In this document: positions 35,452 through 46,176 of the stretch, piece by piece
Position numbering within the stretch: position 1 is the first letter of the stretch
How the letters are laid out: every line of letters begins with the position of its first letter
Source of the DNA: Glycomyces salinus
GTDB lineage: Bacteria > Actinomycetota > Actinomycetes > Mycobacteriales > Micromonosporaceae
DNA: 64,000 nt
Direction: 5' to 3'
Assembly: GCF_016428645.1 (NCBI RefSeq)
Contig: NZ_JAELXW010000001.1
Span: 1 to 64,000 of the forward strand
Notes under the pieces: model-generated
Databases searched by the model: none
Told to the model about the DNA's origin: nothing
Seen by the model: only the letters and a program-made list of their open reading frames with translations
Made by a program: the position numbers and the translations under genes

Positions 35452-36611
35452 GCCGGGAGCTCGGAGTCCGGGCCGACAAGCGGGCGGACCGCGCCATCGG
35501 TGGAGCGCAGATCGCGCTGGGCTTCGCGGTCGCGTCCTTCGGCCCCTACCTGGTGTCCCTCGCCGGCGAACTGGAGCGCCCGCGGGCCGAGCTGGTGTGG
35601 GTGACCTCGACGTTCGGTGTCGGGCTGCTGCTGGCGGCCCTGTTCGGACCGGCGGCGCTGCGGGCGGGAGCCGGGGCGGTGCTGCGACTCTCCTGCCTGG
35701 GCATGGCGATCGGGGCGGCCGCGATGGCGGCGAGTCCGACGCTGCCGGTGGCGGGGGCGGGTTCGGCGCTGGTCGGCCTGGGATGCGCGGCGATCGTGCT
35801 GGTCACTCCGGCGATGCTGCGCGGGCCGGGCGCGGCCGGGAGGCTCACGCGAGCAGTGGCCTTCGCCAGCACGGCCGGGATCAGTGCGCCGCTGGCATTC
35901 GGCCTATTGGAGTACGCCGGGCTTCCGGGCAGGCTCGCGCTCGTAGCCCCGTTGCCGATCCTGCTCGTGGTCGCCGCCGCCAGGACCGTGGCGACCGAGG
36001 AGAGCGGGCACGGCGACCGCACTGCGATCCCGCTCGGTCCGGCCTCGATCGGCTGGCTGCGCATCGTGCTGGCGGTGGCCTGCGAGTTCTGCTTCGTAGT
36101 GTGGGGGGTGGCCCGGCTGGTCGACACGGGCGTGTCGCTGGGCACCGCATCGGTGCTCTCCACCGGCTTCGTGATCGGCATGACCTTCGGCAGGCTGGCG
36201 GGCCCGAGGTTCGCCGAGCGGTCCTGGGCGGTCACGGCCGCGACGGCGACGGCCATGGCCGGAACGGCCGTCGTGTTCGCGGGCGCAGACCCCGCCACCG
36301 TGACCGTCGGCATCACGGTGTCGAGCCTGGGCATCTCCCTGCTGTACCCGATCACCTTGGCGCAGCTGGTGGACGTCCCGAACCTGGACTCGCGCCACTC
36401 GGCGTCGATCGGATCCCTGGCCTCGGGGACCGCGATCCTGACCGCGCCGACCGTCCTCGGCTGGCTCGACACCGGCATCGATCTGCGGACGGCATTCCTG
36501 CTGCCGATCCCGCTGCTGCTGGTGCTGCTGTTGCTGGCTCCCAGGCGGGACAAAGCCGGAGGCCCCGCCGAGCACCGCCCGGCGAGGCCATCGGAAAGCT
36601 TGGGTGCCTAG
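35445..36611 (+). CDS. MFS-type transporter
   Basis: The 388-residue protein has about 12 hydrophobic helices without a signal peptide, consistent with a major facilitator superfamily member, and an acidic/basic C-terminal tail. Strong substrate-family motifs were not found. Pairing with a divergent ROK regulator suggests a sugar or sugar-derivative transporter, but drug or metabolite export is possible. The first available start is the ATG at 35445, overlapping the HAD-remnant stop. The stop shares a CTAG with the convergent secG stop. The module seems inserted between rbpA and secG, which are close neighbours in many actinobacteria. Confidence 0.8.
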   Translation: MVGRELGVRADKRADRAIGGAQIALGFAVASFGPYLVSLAGELERPRAELVWVTSTFGVGLLLAALFGPAALRAGAGAVLRLSCLGMAIGAAAMAASPTLPVAGAGSALVGLGCAAIVLVTPAMLRGPGAAGRLTRAVAFASTAGISAPLAFGLLEYAGLPGRLALVAPLPILLVVAAARTVATEESGHGDRTAIPLGPASIGWLRIVLAVACEFCFVVWGVARLVDTGVSLGTASVLSTGFVIGMTFGRLAGPRFAERSWAVTAATATAMAGTAVVFAGADPATVTVGITVSSLGISLLYPITLAQLVDVPNLDSRHSASIGSLASGTAILTAPTVLGWLDTGIDLRTAFLLPIPLLLVLLLLAPRRDKAGGPAEHRPARPSESLGA

Positions 36612-36856
36612 AGGAGGGCCCGGATGATCAGGCCGTAGGCGATGATGCTGGCGAACCAGACCACGCCCACGCCGATGGTGATGCGGGTCAGGTTCTTCTC
36701 GGCCACGGACGAACCGGAGGCCACCGACGACATGCCGCCGCCGAACATGCTCGACAGGCCGCCGCCCTTGCCCTTGTGCAGCAGCACAAGAAGCACGAGC
36801 GCTCCGCTCGAGACCAGCAGCAGGATCAGCAGGGCGAAAGTCAGTACCGTCATCAT
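36608..36856 (-). CDS. secG: Preprotein translocase subunit SecG
   Basis: SecG is the small accessory subunit of the SecYEG channel. The 82-residue product has two membrane helices (about 3-25 and 58-78) flanking the typical HKGKGGGLSSMFGGGMSSVA loop. The start may be 36856 or the next ATG at 36853; GAGAGGA lies upstream. It is encoded downstream of tpiA on the same strand, as in many actinobacteria. Confidence 0.94.
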   Translation of the reverse strand: MMTVLTFALLILLLVSSGALVLLVLLHKGKGGGLSSMFGGGMSSVASGSSVAEKNLTRITIGVGVVWFASIIAYGLIIRALL

Positions 36857-36954
36857 CGGCGATCGGGTGTCCTCTCCAAAGGGTCGGAACGCCCGCCCAG
36901 CGGGCAACCGGCCCCGAGTCTAACTCAAGCTGTATACGGGTATAGATGCGAGTA

Positions 36955-36984
36955 GGGCCGCCGTACGCCCTTGTACAGCGGCCC
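36955..36984 (-). terminator. Terminator hairpin after tpiA
   Basis: Arms GGGCCGCCGTAC (36955-36966) and GTACAGCGGCCC (36973-36984) pair at 11 of 12 positions around a 6-base loop, 15 bases beyond the tpiA stop. It probably separates gap-pgk-tpiA from secG. Confidence 0.7.
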
Positions 36985-36999
36985 CAGTCATAGGCTTCC

Positions 37000-37788
37000 T
37001 CAAGCGCTCTGTGCGTGCTCCGGGAAGCGGATGATCTTGGCGAACTCCTCGGCGTCGAGGCTGGCTCCGCCCACGAGGGCGCCGTCGACGTCCGGCTTCG
37101 CCATGATCTGGGCGATGTTGGCCGATTTGACCGAGCCGCCGTAGAGGACGCGGACCCGGTCGGCCACCGCGCCGAACTTGTCGGCCAGCGCGCCGCGGAG
37201 AGCACCGATGACCTCCTGGGCGTCCTCGGGAGTGGCCGTGCGGCCGGTTCCGATCGCCCAGACGGGCTCGTAGGCCACCACGACCTTGGCCAGCTCCTCC
37301 TCGGTCAGCCCGTCCACCGCGGCCAGCAGCTGGCCGACGGTGTGCGTGACGTGGTCGCCGGCCTCGCGGACCTCGAGCGCCTCGCCGACGCACAGGATCG
37401 GGCTGATGCCGTTGTTGAGGGCCTGGCGGACCTTGGCGCCGACAAGTTCGTCGGACTCCTCGTGGTACTGGCGGCGCTCGGAGTGCCCCACCACCACGTA
37501 GGAGCAGCCGAGCTTGGCCAGCATGGAGCCGGCGATCTCACCGGTGTAGGCGCCGGACGGGTGCGCCGACACGTCCTGTGCGCCGTAGCCGATCTGGAGC
37601 CTGTCGCCGTCGACCAGCGTCTGGACGCTGCGGATGTCGACGAACGGCGGCACGACGACGGCCTCGACGGCCTCGAGCTGCTCGGGCGTGAGGCTGAAGG
37701 CGAGCTTCTGCACCAGCGCGATCGACTCGAGGTGGTTGAGGTTCATCTTCCAGTTGCCGGCGATCAGCGGCTTGCGAGTCTCACTCAT
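37000..37788 (-). CDS. tpiA: Triosephosphate isomerase
   Basis: TpiA interconverts dihydroxyacetone phosphate and glyceraldehyde 3-phosphate. The 262-residue protein has [15 protein letters not shown] with the active-site Lys (about 14), [12 protein letters not shown] with the electrophilic His (about 101) and the base Glu in [16 protein letters not shown] (about 173). Its start overlaps the pgk stop by 4 bases. Confidence 0.98.
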   Translation of the reverse strand: MSETRKPLIAGNWKMNLNHLESIALVQKLAFSLTPEQLEAVEAVVVPPFVDIRSVQTLVDGDRLQIGYGAQDVSAHPSGAYTGEIAGSMLAKLGCSYVVVGHSERRQYHEESDELVGAKVRQALNNGISPILCVGEALEVREAGDHVTHTVGQLLAAVDGLTEEELAKVVVAYEPVWAIGTGRTATPEDAQEVIGALRGALADKFGAVADRVRVLYGGSVKSANIAQIMAKPDVDGALVGGASLDAEEFAKIIRFPEHAQSA

Positions 37789-38984
37789 AAGTTCTCCAAA
37801 GCGTCAAGGCCGGGCAGGGTCTTGCCTTCGAGGTACTCGAGGCTCGCGCCGCCGCCGGTCGAGATGTGGCCGAACCCGTCCTCGGGAAGGCCGAGGATGC
37901 GCACCGCCGCGGCGGAGTCGCCGCCGCCGACGACGGAGAACGCCTCCGAGTCGACCAGCGCCTGCGCTACGGCCTTCGTGCCGTGAGCATAGTCGGGGAA
38001 CTCGAAGACGCCCATCGGGCCGTTCCAGAAAACGGTCTTGGCCGCGGCGATCCGCTCGGCGAACAGGCCCGCCGACTCGGGGCCGATGTCCAACCCCATG
38101 CGGTCGGCCGGGATCTCGGTCGACGGGACCACCTGCGGCTCGGCGTCCGCGGCGAACTCGGCCGCCGTGGCGGTGTCGACCGGCAGCAGCAGCTCGACGC
38201 CGAGCTTCTCGGCCCGTTCGAGGTAGGACTTGCAGGTCTCGACCTGGTCCTTCTCGAGCAGCGAGTTGCCGACCTCGTGTCCCTGGGCGACCAGGAAGGT
38301 GTAGGCCATGCCGCCGCCGACGATGAGCGTGTCGACCTTGTCGAGCAGGTTGTCGATGACGGCCAGCTTGTCGGAGACCTTCGCACCGCCGAGGACGACC
38401 ACGTACTTGCGCTCAGGAGAGCCGGTGAGCTTGGAGAGGACCTCGACCTCTTTGGCGATGAGCCAGCCCGCGTAGTGCGGCAGCAGCTTCGCCACGTCGT
38501 AGACCGAGGCGTGCTTGCGGTGGACCGCGCCGAAGGCGTCGTCCACGTACAGGTCGCCGAAGGCGGCGAGCTGGCCGGCGAACTCGGCCCGCTCGGTGTC
38601 GTCCTTGCTGGTCTCACCCTTGTTGAAGCGGAGGTTCTCCAGCATGAGCACTCCGCCGTCGACCTGGGCGACGGCCTTCTGCTCCGCGTCGGTGCCGACG
38701 GTGTCGGTCGCGAAGGCGACCTCGCGGCCCAGGATCTCCCCCAGGCGCGCCGCGACCGGGGCCAGAGAGAACGCCGCGTCGGGCTCGCCCTTAGGGCGGC
38801 CCAGGTGGGAGCAGACCACGACGCGGGCGCCCGCCTCGGCCAGCGCCTTCAGCGTGGGCGCGACGGCGCGGATGCGGCCGTCGTCGGTGATGGTCTTGCC
38901 GTCCAGAGGAACGTTGAGGTCGGCGCGTACCAGGACGCGCCGACCGGAGACGCCCTCCTTCAGGAGTTCGTCGAGTGTCTTCAT
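37785..38984 (-). CDS. pgk: Phosphoglycerate kinase
   Basis: Pgk transfers phosphate between 1,3-bisphosphoglycerate and ADP. The 399-residue product has [13 protein letters not shown] near residue 20, [12 protein letters not shown] near 58, the hinge-region [15 protein letters not shown] near 196 and the C-terminal [15 protein letters not shown]. It lies 4 bases after gap and overlaps tpiA, forming a tight gap-pgk-tpiA operon. Confidence 0.98.
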   Translation of the reverse strand: MKTLDELLKEGVSGRRVLVRADLNVPLDGKTITDDGRIRAVAPTLKALAEAGARVVVCSHLGRPKGEPDAAFSLAPVAARLGEILGREVAFATDTVGTDAEQKAVAQVDGGVLMLENLRFNKGETSKDDTERAEFAGQLAAFGDLYVDDAFGAVHRKHASVYDVAKLLPHYAGWLIAKEVEVLSKLTGSPERKYVVVLGGAKVSDKLAVIDNLLDKVDTLIVGGGMAYTFLVAQGHEVGNSLLEKDQVETCKSYLERAEKLGVELLLPVDTATAAEFAADAEPQVVPSTEIPADRMGLDIGPESAGLFAERIAAAKTVFWNGPMGVFEFPDYAHGTKAVAQALVDSEAFSVVGGGDSAAAVRILGLPEDGFGHISTGGGASLEYLEGKTLPGLDALENL

Positions 38985-38988
38985 CGGG

Positions 38989-40002
<1,014 letters not shown>

Positions 40003-40006
40003 CTAA

Positions 40007-40080
40007 GAACAGAAGGTGTATATATCTGACTGAACGACCTGTTCTTCCGAAGAGCGACGGTGGAACAGATCGCGCTGTTC
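40007..40080. promoter_or_regulatory. GAACAG/CTGTTC hexamer array upstream of gap (candidate operator region)
   Basis: The hexamer occurs four times in alternating orientation: GAACAG at 40007-40012, CTGTTC at 40039-40044, GAACAG at 40063-40068 and CTGTTC at 40075-40080. The last two form a 6-6-6 inverted repeat. An 11-base palindrome TCTTCCGAAGA overlaps the second copy at 40043-40053, and a likely -10 (TATATA) is at 40019-40024. The arrangement suggests a repressor or activator of the gap operon; the protein is unknown. Confidence 0.5.
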
Positions 40081-40223
40081 GGCCTCGTCGCCGAGCACTC
40101 TTTGACCCTACCGCCCCGGCTGAGAGCGGGGTTTCATGGCGGGACCCCCAGATCATGTCACACTCGCCACAGCGGTATGACATCGCGGTTAAGAAAGCGC
40201 TATCAACAAGCGGCGCGACGGCA

Positions 40224-41210
40224 TTACGCCGCGAGCGTCTCCTCTTCGGCCACAGTCTCATCCGGGCCCGGGACGCCCTCGTCGGCGGCGCGTTTGGTGG
40301 CCATGTTGATCAGGCGGCGAATGCGCCCGGCGATGGCGTCCTTCGTCAGCGGCGGATCGGCCAGCGCCCCCAGCTCCTCCAGGGATGCCTGGCGGTGCTC
40401 GAGCCGGAGCTTGCCGGCGCTCGCGAGGTGCTCGGGCACGTCGTCTCCGAGGATCTCCAGGGCGCGGGTGACCTTCGCCGCCGCGGCCACGGCCGCGCGG
40501 GCGCTGCGGCGCAGATTGGCGTCGTCGAAGTTCGCCAGGCGGTTGGCCGTCGCCCTCACCTCGCGGCGAACCCGGCGCTCCTCCCAGGTCAGCACCGAGG
40601 AGTGCGCCCCGAGGCGGGTGAGCAGTTCACCGATGGCGTCGCCGTCGCGGATGACCACGCGGTCGACACCGCGCACGTCGCGGGACTTGGCGCCGATGCC
40701 GAGGCGGCGGGCGGCCCCGACCAGCGCGAGCGCGGTCTCTGGGCCGGGACACGTCACTTCGAGCGACGAGGACCGGCCCGGCTCGGTGAGCGAGCCGCGG
40801 GCCAGGAACGCGCCCCTCCAGGCGGATTCGGCACAGCACGGGTAGGCGCCGACGACGTGGGCGGGCAGGCCGCGGACGGGATAGCCGCGCTGGTCGGTCA
40901 GGCCGATCTGGCGGGCCAGGGCCTGGCCGTCGGCCATCACGCGGAGCAGGTAGTGGTTGCTTCGCCGCAGCCCGGCGGCGACCAGGACATGGACTTCGGA
41001 GTCGTAGTTGTACAGCTCCGAGAGCATCTTCTTGGCGCGGCGGGCGACGTTCCCGGCGTCCACCTCGGCCTCGACGACGACGTTCGAACCGCCGACCAGG
41101 TGGAGACCGCCGGCGAACCTGAAGAGCGCACCGAGTTCGGCGCGCTGGCAGCAGGACTTGGTGACCTCTATCCGGCTGAGTTCGTCCTTGACCTCCGAGG
41201 TCATCGCCAT
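40224..41210 (-). CDS. whiA: Sporulation/cell-division regulator WhiA
   Basis: WhiA is a DNA-binding protein with a LAGLIDADG-homing-endonuclease-like N-terminal fold and a C-terminal helix-turn-helix. In Streptomyces it activates sporulation septation genes together with WhiB. The 328-residue product starts [13 protein letters not shown], has [18 protein letters not shown] near residue 135 and ends with a [20 protein letters not shown]-like HTH segment near 280. It is the third member of the conserved rapZ-yvcK-whiA trio, only 3 bases after yvcK. Confidence 0.97.
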   Translation of the reverse strand: MAMTSEVKDELSRIEVTKSCCQRAELGALFRFAGGLHLVGGSNVVVEAEVDAGNVARRAKKMLSELYNYDSEVHVLVAAGLRRSNHYLLRVMADGQALARQIGLTDQRGYPVRGLPAHVVGAYPCCAESAWRGAFLARGSLTEPGRSSSLEVTCPGPETALALVGAARRLGIGAKSRDVRGVDRVVIRDGDAIGELLTRLGAHSSVLTWEERRVRREVRATANRLANFDDANLRRSARAAVAAAAKVTRALEILGDDVPEHLASAGKLRLEHRQASLEELGALADPPLTKDAIAGRIRRLINMATKRAADEGVPGPDETVAEEETLAA

Positions 41211-41213
41211 CTG

Positions 41214-42131
41214 TTAACCACCATCTTCGACGAGCAGGTTTCCCAATACGGCGGCGAGCGCGGCCACGTCGTGGGTGACGACGTCCGCGGCGAGGTCTGA
41301 AACGACCAGTTCCGCCTGCAACGATTGTGCCGCACTGTTCAACGAGCGAGGGTCGTCGAGGGTTCGGGTCTCCCCCGAGACGACGTAGTGAAACCGGACA
41401 CCTTCGGCATAACGCCCCAGAGCGTCGAGGTGTCCGGCGAGGGTGAGGCCGTCGGTCTCCTTCTCCTCTGAGAGATTCAGCACCACCACGCGGCGCGCCG
41501 AGGAGGCCGCGATCGCCTCGCAGAGTTCGGGCAGCAGCAGGTGCGGGATGACGCTGGTGTACCAGGAGCCGGGCCCGAACACGTGCCAGTCGGCCTCGGC
41601 AACCGCCTCGAGGGTCTCGGGGCAGGCGGGCGCGTCGGAGGGCAGGAGCCGCACGGCGGTGACCTGGCCGTCGGCCACGGCCACGTCGTGCTGGCCGAGG
41701 ATGGTGCGCGATCCGGAGCCCTCGACGAGATCGGCCTGGATGTGCAGGGGCTCGGGGGACATCGGAAGGATGCGGGCACGCGAACCCAGCAGCTCGGCGG
41801 CCTGTTCCAGCGCGGTGACGGGGTTCTCGTAGCGTTCCAGCAGCGAGGCGAGGACGATGTTCCCGACCGGGTGCCCGGACAGGAAGTCCTCGCCGCTGAA
41901 GCGGTGCGCGAACAGCTCTGCCGCCGCCGCCCGCTCGGGATCGGCGGTGGCGACCAGCGCCTTGCGGAGGTCGCCCGGCGGCAGGATCGGCCGGGTGGCC
42001 CGAATGACTCCGGAGGAGCCGCCGTCATCGGCGACGGTCACCACGGCGGTCAAGTCGATGTCAAGCCGGGCGAGCGCGCGAAGGGAGGCCGATAGGCCTC
42101 TTCCGCCGCCGAATGCGACGACTTTGGCCAT
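41214..42131 (-). CDS. yvcK: YvcK/CofD-like gluconeogenesis factor
   Basis: The 305-residue protein has the Rossmann-like start KVVAFGGGRGLSASLRALAR and the conserved TVADDGGSSGVIR motif (about 32-44) of the CofD superfamily. YvcK proteins bind UDP-sugars and influence peptidoglycan synthesis and carbon metabolism; mycobacterial CuvA is a relative. It lies between rapZ and whiA, the order conserved in Gram-positive bacteria. Confidence 0.95.
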   Translation of the reverse strand: MAKVVAFGGGRGLSASLRALARLDIDLTAVVTVADDGGSSGVIRATRPILPPGDLRKALVATADPERAAAAELFAHRFSGEDFLSGHPVGNIVLASLLERYENPVTALEQAAELLGSRARILPMSPEPLHIQADLVEGSGSRTILGQHDVAVADGQVTAVRLLPSDAPACPETLEAVAEADWHVFGPGSWYTSVIPHLLLPELCEAIAASSARRVVVLNLSEEKETDGLTLAGHLDALGRYAEGVRFHYVVSGETRTLDDPRSLNSAAQSLQAELVVSDLAADVVTHDVAALAAVLGNLLVEDGG

Positions 42132-42198
42132 CAGCGATCACTCCGGTTTGGGGAGCGGTATCGCTTGCGATGCCGGCGGGCGGGGCGACGGGTGTGGG

Positions 42199-43104
42199 TC
42201 ATTCATTCCCTCGGTCGCGGTGATGCGTGTTCGCCGGGAAGCCGGCCGCGCCCAGGCGCTTCGCCAGGGCTTCGGCGATCGCCACGCTGCGGTGCTTGCC
42301 GCCGGTGCATCCGATGGCGATCGTCATGTAGCGCTTGCCTTCCCGCTCGAAGCCTTGGGTGGTGCCGAGCAGCAGTTCAGCATAGGCGTCGACGAACGCC
42401 TCCGCACCGTCCTGGCCGAGGACGTAATCGGAGACTTCGGGGTCGGTGCCGGTGTGCTCGCGCAAACTCGGAACCCAGTACGGGTTGGGAAGAAATCGTA
42501 CGTCAGCCACGAAGTCCACATCCCGCGGGATGCCGTATTTGAACCCGAATGACATGCAGGTGAACTGGAGTCCGGGAGTGGACGGAGCGAGGAACGCCTC
42601 CTCTACGCGCGCCCGCAGCTGGTTCTCGTTGAGGTGCGTGGTGTCGAACAGCGTGTCGGCCGAGCCGCGCGCCGGTTCCAGCAGGCGGCGCTCGGCGGCG
42701 ATGCCGTCGGTGATGAGGCCGTCCCCCTGGAGCGGGTGGGCGCGGCGGACCTTCTCGAAGCGCCGGATGATCACGTCGTCGTCGGCGTCGACGAACACCA
42801 GGTGGGGCTTGAATCCGGCCTTGCGCAGCTCCTCGATGACGCCGACCAGGTCGGTCATGAACGGCTTGGCGCGCACGTCCAGGACCATCGCGGTGCGGCT
42901 GGTCTCCGGGCCGCCCGCGGCCGCCAGCTCGGCCGCCTGCGCGACCAGGGACTCCGGAAGGTTGTCGACGACGTAGTAGCCGACGTTCTCCAAGGCGCGG
43001 GCCACCGTCGAGCGGCCGCCGCCCGAGATGCCCGTAACTATCACCAGGTCCAATTCGCTCCTCTCGCGTTCGACAGACGCGGACTGCTCAACTGCCACAC
43101 TCAT
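42199..43104 (-). CDS. rapZ: RapZ-family P-loop nucleotide-binding protein (YvcJ)
   Basis: This 301-residue protein has a Walker A-like GISGGGRSTVARAL (about residues 25-38) in which Arg replaces the usual Lys; actinobacterial RapZ proteins often show Arg here. Downstream are YYVVDNLPESL, VFVDADDDVIIRRFEKVRR and the C-terminal VAIGCTGGKHRSVAIAEALA nucleotide/RNA-binding motif. Enterobacterial RapZ controls GlmZ RNA; the actinobacterial role is less defined. It is first of rapZ-yvcK-whiA. Confidence 0.95.
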   Translation of the reverse strand: MSVAVEQSASVERERSELDLVIVTGISGGGRSTVARALENVGYYVVDNLPESLVAQAAELAAAGGPETSRTAMVLDVRAKPFMTDLVGVIEELRKAGFKPHLVFVDADDDVIIRRFEKVRRAHPLQGDGLITDGIAAERRLLEPARGSADTLFDTTHLNENQLRARVEEAFLAPSTPGLQFTCMSFGFKYGIPRDVDFVADVRFLPNPYWVPSLREHTGTDPEVSDYVLGQDGAEAFVDAYAELLLGTTQGFEREGKRYMTIAIGCTGGKHRSVAIAEALAKRLGAAGFPANTHHRDRGNE

Positions 43105-43186
43105 AGCTTCAAGTATTCCCGAGGTTGATCTTGTTCACGCCATGACACGGCGCCTGGTGGACGTATGCATAAGTACCACTGAAGTC

Positions 43187-45079
43187 TCAATCGGCGTTGT
43201 CCTCGGGATTACGCAGATGTGTCTGGACGGCCTCGGCGAGCTTCGGGCCGATGCCGGGGACCGCTTCGAGGTCCTCGACCTCGGCCTCGCGGATGCGCTT
43301 GACCGAGCCGAACTTGCGCAGCAGGGCCTTGCGCTTGGAGTCGCCGAGGCCGGGCACGCCGTCGAGCGCGGACAGCTTCATGCGCTTGCGGCGGCGGTTG
43401 CGGTGGAGGGAGATCGCGAAGCGGTGGGCCTCGTCGCGGACGCGCTGCATGAGGTACAGGGCCTCGGAGGTGCGCGAGAGGATCACCGGGTAGTCCTCGC
43501 CGGGGAGCCAGATCTCCTCGAGCCGCTTGGCGAGCCCGGCGAGGTTGACCGTGTCGACGCCGAGCTCGGCCATGACGGCCTCGGCGGCGGCGACCTGCGG
43601 CTGGCCTCCGTCGACGACCAGCAGCTGGGGCGGGTAGTGGAAGCCCTTCCGCGGCTCCTCGTCACCCTCGTCCTCCTCCTGCGGGGATCCGGCCGGCTGC
43701 TCGTCGAGCTTCGAGAGGCGGCGGCGGAGGGTCTCCTGGAGGGAGGACAGGTCGTCCTTCCGCTCCCCTTTGATGACGAAGCGGCGGTATTCGCTCTTGC
43801 GGGGCAGGCCGTCCTCGAAGACCACCATCGAGGCGACGACGTCGTCCCCCTGGGACTGGGAGACGTCGTAGCACTCGATGCGCAGCGGGGCCTCGGGCAG
43901 TTCGAGGGCCTCGGCCAGCTCTTCGAGGGCCTTGGAGCGGGCGGTGATGTCGCCGGCGCGCTTGAGCTTGTGGCGCTGGAGGGCTTCCCGGGCGTTCTTC
44001 TCGACCGTCTCGGCCAGGGCCCGCTTGTCTCCGCGCTGGGGCACTCGCAGGTCGACCTTGGAGCCGCGCCGCTCGGACAGGAGCTCGGTGAGGGCTGCGG
44101 AGTCGGAGGGCCGGGCCGGGACCAGGACCTCGCGGGGCACGGTTTCACCCTGTTCGCCGTAGAACTGGGTGCAGAACCGCTCGACGATCCCGGCCAGGTC
44201 GACCGGTTCGGGCTTGTCGATGATCCAGCCGCGCTGGCCGCGGATGCGGCCGCGACGGACGTGGAAGACCTGGACGGCCGCTTGGAGTTCGTCGTCGGCG
44301 ACGGCCATGAGGTCGCAGTCGACGTCGTCGGCGAGGACGACGACCTGCTGCTCGATGACCTTATCGAGGGCGGCGATGTCGTCGCGCAGGCGGGCGGCCC
44401 TCTCGAAGTCGAGGTTCTCGGAGGCGTCCTGCATCTCGGCGAGCAGCCGTTTGCGGACCGGGGCGGTGTCGCCGGACATGAAGGCGCAGAAGCCGTCGAC
44501 CAGTTCGCGGTACTCCTCGGCGGAGATGCGCCCGACGCACGGGGCCGAGCACTTGCCGATGTCGGCCAGGAGGTTGGGGCGGCCGATCCGGTTGCAGCGC
44601 TTGAATTCGGTGTCGGTGCAGGTGCGGATCGGGAAGACGCGGGTGAGCAGGTCGAGGGTCTGGCGGATGGCCCAGGCCGAGCCGAAGGGACCGAAGTAGC
44701 GCACGCCCTTGCGGCGGGAGCCGCGCATGACCTGGGCGCGGGGGAACTCCTCGCCGACGGTGACGGCGAGCCAGGGGTAGGACTTGTCGTCCTTGAACAT
44801 GACGTTGAATCGCGGGTCGTACTCCTTGATCCAGGTCCACTCCAGTTGGAGGGCCTCGACCTCGGTGCCGACCACGGTCCACTCGACCGACCGGGCGGTG
44901 TTGACCATGCGGCGGGTGCGCTCGTGGAGGCGGGTCTCGTCGGCGAAGTAGGAGTTGAGCCGATTGCGGAGGTTCTTGGCCTTCCCGACGTAGATGACCC
45001 GGCGGTCCCGGTCGCGGAATCGGTAGACGCCCGGCTCTGTGGGGATCGTGCCGGGCGCGGGACGGTAATCAACTGCCAC
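43187..45079 (-). CDS. uvrC: Excinuclease ABC subunit C (UvrC)
   Basis: UvrC makes both incisions in nucleotide excision repair. The 630-residue product has the GIY-YIG nuclease for the 3' cut ([20 protein letters not shown], about 15-34), a Cys-rich region near 150-165, a UVR domain near 205-240, the RNase H-like 5' nuclease ([20 protein letters not shown], about 400-420) and a C-terminal double helix-hairpin-helix ([12 protein letters not shown] and [12 protein letters not shown]). The GTG at 45079 fits the family start. It lies directly upstream of rapZ. Confidence 0.98.
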   Translation of the reverse strand: MAVDYRPAPGTIPTEPGVYRFRDRDRRVIYVGKAKNLRNRLNSYFADETRLHERTRRMVNTARSVEWTVVGTEVEALQLEWTWIKEYDPRFNVMFKDDKSYPWLAVTVGEEFPRAQVMRGSRRKGVRYFGPFGSAWAIRQTLDLLTRVFPIRTCTDTEFKRCNRIGRPNLLADIGKCSAPCVGRISAEEYRELVDGFCAFMSGDTAPVRKRLLAEMQDASENLDFERAARLRDDIAALDKVIEQQVVVLADDVDCDLMAVADDELQAAVQVFHVRRGRIRGQRGWIIDKPEPVDLAGIVERFCTQFYGEQGETVPREVLVPARPSDSAALTELLSERRGSKVDLRVPQRGDKRALAETVEKNAREALQRHKLKRAGDITARSKALEELAEALELPEAPLRIECYDVSQSQGDDVVASMVVFEDGLPRKSEYRRFVIKGERKDDLSSLQETLRRRLSKLDEQPAGSPQEEDEGDEEPRKGFHYPPQLLVVDGGQPQVAAAEAVMAELGVDTVNLAGLAKRLEEIWLPGEDYPVILSRTSEALYLMQRVRDEAHRFAISLHRNRRRKRMKLSALDGVPGLGDSKRKALLRKFGSVKRIREAEVEDLEAVPGIGPKLAEAVQTHLRNPEDNAD

Positions 45080-45116
45080 AGGACAAGGCTATATCCCGCG
45101 CCCGACAGCGCAGCCG

Positions 45117-46046
45117 CTAAGCCCTGACCACCATGTTCATCAGCTCGGCTTGCAGCTCGTCGACCTCCAGGCGGTCCAGGCCCCGGGCGGTGAACCAGTT
45201 CCCGAGGTTCTCCACGTCCCGGCTGAGGAAGTCGAGCCCCATCGGGTTGGCGTAGATGTCGACGACCTGGGGCAGGTCGAGGACGATCAGGCGGCCCTCG
45301 TGGACGACCGTGTTGTACGACGAGAGGTCGCCGTGGGCGAAGCCCTGCTCGGTCATCAGGCGCAGGGCTTCGGCGGCCTGGTCCCACAGGCTCTCGAGCT
45401 CGGCCTCGTCGGGGCGGATCTCCGAGAGCCTGGGGGCGGCGGTGCGGTCGTCGCCGATGAACTCCATGATGACCTCCCGGCCGAGGATCTGGACCGGGTA
45501 CGGGACCGGAACCCCGGCGACATGGAGGCGCTTGAGCGCGTCGAACTCGGCGGAGGCCCAGCGCATGGCGGCCTGGTCGAGGCCGAAGGTGGTGCGCTTG
45601 GCCAGCGCGCGGGCGTCGCGCGAGCGCTTGGTGCCGCGCCCGGCCACGTAGTCGCCGGCCCGGTTGAACTGGGTGTGCTCGGCGCTGCGGTAGCGCTTGG
45701 AGGCCAGGATCACGGCCCGGTCGGTGCCCGGGACGGCGCGTTCGATGAGAAAGACGTCGGCCTCTTTGCCGGTCTTGAGGACGCCGAGTTCGTGGTCGAC
45801 GGCGCCCAGGTCGGTGATGACCCACTCCGGCCACGGTTCGGGGCCGCGTTGGAGCGGTTCGGATTCGTCCCAGATCGACCAGCGGTCGCCCTCGGGCGGT
45901 CCGTCGTCGATCGGGCCCTCGTCGATCTCCGAGCGCATGGCCTCGTACCTGGCCCGATCCTCGGGGCTGAAGACCTCGGCCGGGCTGCGCTTCTTGCGGC
46001 GACGAGTGGATTCGAAGGTGGAAGTATTGTCGGGCTTGCGTGCCAC
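45117..46046 (-). CDS. RIO1-type serine/threonine kinase
   Basis: The 309-residue protein has the RIO kinase core: nucleotide loop LKTGKEADVFLIE (about 90-102), ATP-binding Lys117 in LASKRYRS, hinge VIMEFIGDD (192-200), catalytic loop HGDLSSYNTVV with Asp240 and Asn245, and metal-binding Asp257 in IVLDLPQ. The GTG at 46046 lies behind AGGAGCTCAACCA; longer upstream codons look non-coding. Eukaryotic and archaeal RIO1 act in small-subunit ribosome maturation; bacterial substrates are not established. It is not tightly linked to its neighbours. Confidence 0.9.
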   Translation of the reverse strand: MARKPDNTSTFESTRRRKKRSPAEVFSPEDRARYEAMRSEIDEGPIDDGPPEGDRWSIWDESEPLQRGPEPWPEWVITDLGAVDHELGVLKTGKEADVFLIERAVPGTDRAVILASKRYRSAEHTQFNRAGDYVAGRGTKRSRDARALAKRTTFGLDQAAMRWASAEFDALKRLHVAGVPVPYPVQILGREVIMEFIGDDRTAAPRLSEIRPDEAELESLWDQAAEALRLMTEQGFAHGDLSSYNTVVHEGRLIVLDLPQVVDIYANPMGLDFLSRDVENLGNWFTARGLDRLEVDELQAELMNMVVRA

Positions 46047-46087
46047 TGGTTGAGCTCCTGGAAGGAAGTCCGCGGCACGCGTCCAGA

Positions 46088-46150
46088 TCAGAGCGAGCCG
46101 ACGGGAGGTGAACTGGTGATCGAGGCGGGACGGAACACAGTCACAGCCAT
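46088..46150 (-). CDS. Possible 20-codon leader peptide upstream of the RIO kinase gene
   Basis: A short frame (MAVTVFRPASITSSPPVGSL) begins ATG at 46150, preceded by TTGGAGGTG, a strong Shine-Dalgarno about 10 bases upstream. Its TGA lies 41 bases before the kinase start. It could be a translated leader affecting the kinase gene or simply a chance frame; no family similarity was seen. Confidence 0.3.
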   Translation of the reverse strand: MAVTVFRPASITSSPPVGSL

Positions 46151-46176
46151 CAGTACACACCTCCAAACACGCTCGG

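Noticed and set aside
40032-40044. LexA-box-like GAACGACCTGTTC upstream of gap
   Set aside because: The spacing is 5 rather than the 4 bases of the actinobacterial SOS box and the flanking TC/GA are absent; it is better treated as part of the GAACAG/CTGTTC array.
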